DNA of 41,062 nucleotides from Actinospica acidithermotolerans (GTDB lineage: Bacteria; Actinomycetota; Actinomycetes; Streptomycetales; Catenulisporaceae), in NCBI RefSeq assembly GCF_018139625.1, contig NZ_JAGSOH010000070.1, positions 1 to 41,062 on the forward strand, written 5' to 3'. The notes below the pieces were generated by a model. That model was not told the origin of the DNA. It ran no database searches and was given only the letters and a program-made list of their open reading frames with translations. Both the position numbers and the translations under genes were made by a program. Each line of letters starts with the position of its first letter. Position 1 is the stretch's first letter. This document shows, piece by piece, positions 37,885 through 41,062 of this stretch.

Positions 37885-39070
37885 CGGGCACCTCCAACTC
37901 GATCGCCGTGCCCTTGCCCTCGCGCGTGCGCACCGTGAGCCGACCGCCGACCGAATCGGCCCGCTCCCGCATCGAGACGAGCCCGAGTCCGCGGCCCGCC
38001 GCCTCCGGATCGAAGCCGGTGCCGTCGTCGCTCACCACCAACCGCACGCCGCCGACCAGCCGCTCAGGGCCCGTCGTGATCGGCTGCACGGACACCTCGA
38101 TCCGGCTCGCGCCCGCATGCTTGAGCGCGTTGTGCAGCGCCTCCTGCGCGACCCGGAGCACGACCTGATCGTGCGTCGGAGGCAGCGAATGCGCCGCGCG
38201 GCAGGTGAAGCGCACGCGCGGGCCGCCGTGCGAACTGCGCGCCCGGTCGATCACCGCGACCTGCTTGCGCAGCGCCTCGGCAAGCCCGTCGCCCGCCAGA
38301 TCCGGCGTGCGCAGCTCGCCGACGGCCGTGGTCAGCTCCTCGGCCGCCTCCGTCGCCAAGGCTCCGACCTGCGCCAGCTGCTCCCGGGCGCGCTCCGGAT
38401 CCGACTCGACCAGGCTGCTCGCGGCCTGCGCCGTCAACCGCAGCGCGAACAGCTTCTGCGCCACGGCATCGTGCAGCTCCCGCGCCAGCCGCGCCCGCTC
38501 CGTCGTGATCGCCAGCTCGCGCTCGCGCTCGTAGAGCCGCGCGTGCGTCAGTGCGATCGCCGCGTGCGCCGCGAGGATCTTCAGCAGCGCCTCGTCGTCG
38601 TCCGTGAAGTCCGCGCCCTCGCCGACCGGCTCGGTGTTGCCCATGAACAGCGCGCCGAGGATCAGGTCCCCGTCCCGGATCGGCACGCCGAGGAAGCCGC
38701 GCAGCCGCGGATGCGCCGACGGCCACCAGCTGAAGCGCGGATCCGCCATGATGTCCCGCAGCCGCTGCGGATGCGGATCCTGCATCATCACGCCGAGCAT
38801 CCCGTGCTGCCTGGGCAGCGGCCCGATCGCCTTCCACTGCTCGTCCGAGACCCCCTCGACCAGGAAGCGCGCGAACGAGCCCGCGCCGTCCGGCACCCCG
38901 AGCGCCGCGTACTCGGCGCCGACCAGGTCGCGCGCCGTCCGCAGGATCGTCCGCAGCACGGTCGAGGTGTCCAGGTGCTGGGTGACCGCGAGCACGGCCT
39001 CGCTCAGCTCGCTCATGGCGGCCAGCGCCGCGGACCTCGCGCTCGACCCCGCGCCGTTCTCGGACGTCAT
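37871..39070 (-). CDS. GAF-domain sensor histidine kinase, DevS-like
   Basis: 399 residues, no membrane segment, so cytoplasmic. One GAF domain at about 32-182 ('SAHPRLRGFLGVPIRDGDLILGALFMGN', 'FTDDDEALLKILAAHAAIALTHARLYERE') leads into HisKA_3 with H200 (ARLARELHDAVAQKLFALRL). The ATPase domain has 'VAQEALHNALKHAGAS', 'VSDDGTGFDP' and 'GLGLVSMRERADS'. DevS/DosS has two GAF domains; this has one, and whether it binds heme cannot be told. The ATG at 39070 is 7 nt after TACCGT on the minus strand, without a Shine-Dalgarno sequence. Cognate with the response regulator downstream. Confidence 0.88.
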   Translation of the reverse strand: MTSENGAGSSARSAALAAMSELSEAVLAVTQHLDTSTVLRTILRTARDLVGAEYAALGVPDGAGSFARFLVEGVSDEQWKAIGPLPRQHGMLGVMMQDPHPQRLRDIMADPRFSWWPSAHPRLRGFLGVPIRDGDLILGALFMGNTEPVGEGADFTDDDEALLKILAAHAAIALTHARLYERERELAITTERARLARELHDAVAQKLFALRLTAQAASSLVESDPERAREQLAQVGALATEAAEELTTAVGELRTPDLAGDGLAEALRKQVAVIDRARSSHGGPRVRFTCRAAHSLPPTHDQVVLRVAQEALHNALKHAGASRIEVSVQPITTGPERLVGGVRLVVSDDGTGFDPEAAGRGLGLVSMRERADSVGGRLTVRTREGKGTAIELEVPGGRA

Positions 39071-39125
39071 GCGTCCCACGGTACCGCCGACCTCCGACGG
39101 AGCGGATCGGTCCGCGTGCGGGCGC

Positions 39126-39147
39126 TTGGTCCTAGGACCAAAGTCCT
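39126..39147. promoter_or_regulatory. Dormancy-box-like overlapping palindromes upstream of the DevSR-like pair
   Basis: TTGGTCCTAGGACCAA (39126-39141) is a perfect 16-bp palindrome. Overlapping it, AGGAC-CAAA-GTCCT (39134-39147) has the GGAC-N4-GTCC core of the mycobacterial DevR/DosR dormancy box. It lies about 56-77 bp upstream of the kinase start and 60-80 bp upstream of the divergent SDR gene. Confidence 0.55.
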
Positions 39148-39206
39148 GCGACGGACCGGGCTGCGGCCCGATCACGGTCCGCACCGCGCGGCGGGACCGT
39201 CGAGGC

Positions 39207-39959
39207 ATGACGAACACGAACGCAACCGCGAAAACCCTCCGCGACACCCGGCCGGTCGCCGTCATCACCGGCGCCTCCCGCGGCCTCGGGCTCGAACTGG
39301 CCCGATACCTGGCCGGCGCCGGCTGGCGGCTGGTGCTGACCGCGCGCGGAGCCGAGGACCTGGAGAAGGCCGTCGCCGAGATCGACGCGTGCGCGGCCGT
39401 GACGGCGCTGGCGGGGAGCGTCGTCGACGACGACCACCGCGCCGAGCTCGCGCACGCCGCGGCGGAGCTCGGCGGAGCCGACCTGCTGATCAACAACGCC
39501 TCCACGCTCGCCGGCTACGACCTCAAGGGCGACCCGATGCCGACACTCGCGCAGTTCCCGCTGGTCGGGCTGCTGGAGACCTTCGAGGTCAACGTCCTCG
39601 GCCCGCTCGCGCTCACCCAGCTGCTGCTTCCGCAGCTGCGGCTCAAGCACGGCCGGATCATCAACATCTCCTCGGACGCGGCCGTCGAGGCGTACGCGGG
39701 CTGGGGCGGCTACGGCGCGAGCAAGGCGGCGCTGGACCACGCCTCGGCGATCCTCGCGCAGGAGGAGCCGGACGTGACCGTATGGTCCGTGGATCCCGGC
39801 GACATGCGCACGAAGATGCACGCGGAGGCCTTCCCCGGCGAGGACATCTCCGACCGGCCGCTGCCGTCCGCCGTCGTGCCCGCCTTCCGCAGGCTGCTCG
39901 ACGAGAACCCCGCCTCCGGCCGCTTCACGGCCGCCGGCCTGCTCGGGCAGGAGGCCTGA
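39207..39959 (+). CDS. Short-chain dehydrogenase/reductase (SDR)
   Basis: 250 residues. Cofactor loop 'VITGASRGLGLELARYLAG' (TGxxxGxG, about residues 17-35), 'DLLINNASTLAGYDL' (NNA), catalytic serine in 'IINISSDAAVEAYAGWGGYGASKAALDHA' with Y-x3-K (YGASK), and 'VDPGDMRT' after strand 6. It should use NADP(H) because of the basic 'TARG' after strand 2. Substrate unknown. The start lacks a good ribosome-binding site (only CGAGGC). One base separates its stop from the QueA-like start, so they form an operon. It is divergent from the DevS-like gene across a dormancy-box-like palindrome. Confidence 0.88.
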   Translation: MTNTNATAKTLRDTRPVAVITGASRGLGLELARYLAGAGWRLVLTARGAEDLEKAVAEIDACAAVTALAGSVVDDDHRAELAHAAAELGGADLLINNASTLAGYDLKGDPMPTLAQFPLVGLLETFEVNVLGPLALTQLLLPQLRLKHGRIINISSDAAVEAYAGWGGYGASKAALDHASAILAQEEPDVTVWSVDPGDMRTKMHAEAFPGEDISDRPLPSAVVPAFRRLLDENPASGRFTAAGLLGQEA

Positions 39960-39960
39960 C

Positions 39961-41034
39961 ATGAGCCTCAGTCTGGAGACCGGATTCGACTTCGACGTCC
40001 CCGAGGAGCTGACCGCGCACGCGCCCGCCGAGGCGCGCGGCCTGGCCAGGGACGGGGTGCGGATGGTCGTCGGCTACAAGAAGGCGATGACGGCCGAGCA
40101 CCACCGCTTCACGGACCTGCCTGACGTGCTGACCTCGAAGGACCTGATCGTGGTCAACAACTCGGGCACGCTCCCGGCGGCGCTCGCCGGACACCTGATC
40201 GACGGCCGGACCGTCGCCGTGCACGTGTCCTCGGCCGAGCCGAACGAGCGCGGTACGTACCTGGTCGAGCTGCGCGAGCCCGCGCCGGACGGGGGCGCGG
40301 CGCGGTTCTACCCGGCGGCCGAGTCGCCGGCGCGGCCCGGTCTCGTGGTCACGCTGCCGGGACGTGCGCACGCGCGGCTGACCGAGCGCTTCACGGATCG
40401 GCTCTGGTACGCGGAGCTCAAGCTGCCGCGCGGCATGTCGCTCGTGGCGTACCTCGCCTGGTACGGCAAGGCGATCCGGTACGGATACGTCGACCGGGAG
40501 TGGCCGATCGAGGCGTATCAGACCGTGTTCGCGACCGAGCCGGGCAGCAGCGAGATGCCGAGCGCCGCGCGGCCGTTCACGGCCGAACTGGTGACGGAGC
40601 TGGAGCGGCGCGGTACGACTATTGCGCCGATCACGCTGCACACCGGCGTCGCATCCCCCGAAGCGCATGAGGCGCCGTACGCCGAACGGTTCAAGGTGCC
40701 CGCGGCCACCGCTGCTCTGGTCGAGCGAACACGACGCGAGGGCGGCCGCGTCGTGGCCATCGGAACCACCGTAGTGCGCGCCCTCGAATCCGCGGTCGAC
40801 GCGGCCGGCCGCGTGCACGCGGCCGACGGCTGGACCGACCTGGTCATCACCCCCGAGCGCGGCGTGTTCGCGGTCGACGGCCTGCTCACCGGCTGGCACG
40901 AGCCGCGCGCCTCGCACCTGCTGATGCTCGAGGCCGTCGCCGGCCGACCGCTGCTCGACCTCTGCTACGCCGAGGCGATCGCAGGGGGCTACCTGTGGCA
41001 CGAGTTCGGCGACGTGAACCTGCTGCTGCCCTAG
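39961..41034 (+). CDS. QueA-like S-adenosylmethionine:tRNA ribosyltransferase-isomerase
   Basis: 357 residues of the QueA family. 'FDFDVPEELTAHAPAEARG' is the opening; 'LTSKDLIVVNNSGTLPAALAGHL' replaces the usual 'LGDLLVxNDTRVIPARL', with NS where QueA has D/T; 'EAYQTVFATEPGSSEMPSAARPF', 'ITLHTGVASPE', 'ERFKVPAATAALVERTRREGGRVVAIGTTVVRALES' follow. QueA builds epoxyqueuosine on tRNA, using SAM as ribosyl donor. No other queuosine gene is in the window, and its partner gene is an SDR. It may therefore be a divergent paralogue with another substrate. Confidence 0.85.
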   Translation: MSLSLETGFDFDVPEELTAHAPAEARGLARDGVRMVVGYKKAMTAEHHRFTDLPDVLTSKDLIVVNNSGTLPAALAGHLIDGRTVAVHVSSAEPNERGTYLVELREPAPDGGAARFYPAAESPARPGLVVTLPGRAHARLTERFTDRLWYAELKLPRGMSLVAYLAWYGKAIRYGYVDREWPIEAYQTVFATEPGSSEMPSAARPFTAELVTELERRGTTIAPITLHTGVASPEAHEAPYAERFKVPAATAALVERTRREGGRVVAIGTTVVRALESAVDAAGRVHAADGWTDLVITPERGVFAVDGLLTGWHEPRASHLLMLEAVAGRPLLDLCYAEAIAGGYLWHEFGDVNLLLP

Positions 41035-41062
41035 CGGGCCGTCGCCGCGCAGGGCGGGGCGG

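Noticed and set aside
1-41062. Mobile element or integrated phage
   Set aside because: No transposase, integrase, terminal inverted repeats or shift in base composition seen; the tandem arrays are local and unrelated to one another.

Overview
The window is chromosomal DNA of a very GC-rich actinomycete. Support comes from F420-type luciferase-like oxidoreductases, an ECF sigma factor with a membrane anti-sigma factor, NarL-type two-component pairs, a bL37-like micro-ribosomal protein, a DUF3151 protein, an Rv0428c-type acetyltransferase, and start codons that lie 6-8 nt behind a TAnnnT box. Streptomycetales or Catenulisporales would fit; the sequence alone does not settle it. There is no rRNA, tRNA, CRISPR array, transposase or phage gene. 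About 40 genes are recognised, mostly in small units of one to four.

Layout. 0.1-5.4 kb: luciferase-like oxidoreductase; divergent MFS exporter/ArsR-type regulator; yeast-type cytosine deaminase coupled to a LysG-like regulator, divergent from a LysE exporter. 5.5-12.8 kb: DesK/NarL-type two-component pair whose regulator starts with a translated six-fold repeat, DUF3151 gene, amino-acid permease, ABC-2 export pair. 12.9-18.8 kb: bL37-like gene, MBL hydrolase, secreted 8-Cys protein, VOC protein, ECF sigma/anti-sigma pair, ArsR-SRPBCC operon. 19.1-26.6 kb: homocysteine methyltransferase with a leader that can mask its ribosome-binding site, methyltransferases, HTH-Clp_N protein with twin operators, 3-methyladenine glycosylase, RtcB, mutarotase, GNAT and MarR. 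26.7-33.4 kb: azoreductase, LysR regulator, ABM monooxygenase, and a two-gene unit of a large FAD/Fe-S dehydrogenase plus F420-type oxidoreductase. 33.4-41.0 kb: THI5-type pyrimidine ABC transporter with a linked APH-fold kinase, DevSR-like pair with a dormancy-box-like palindrome, and an SDR/QueA-like pair.

The most unusual pattern is in the gaps. At least eight genes end inside, or run directly into, a tandem repeat whose units contain copies of the gene's own last codons and stop codon (unit lengths about 7, 26, 30, 32, 45, 83, 95 and 97 bp). One of these arrays has become the N-terminus of a response regulator. Several regulator/target pairs also carry clear palindromes in their shared promoter (MFS/ArsR, LysG/LysE, HTH-Clp_N, MarR/azoreductase, DevSR). 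Functions are read from motifs by eye; no database search was possible.
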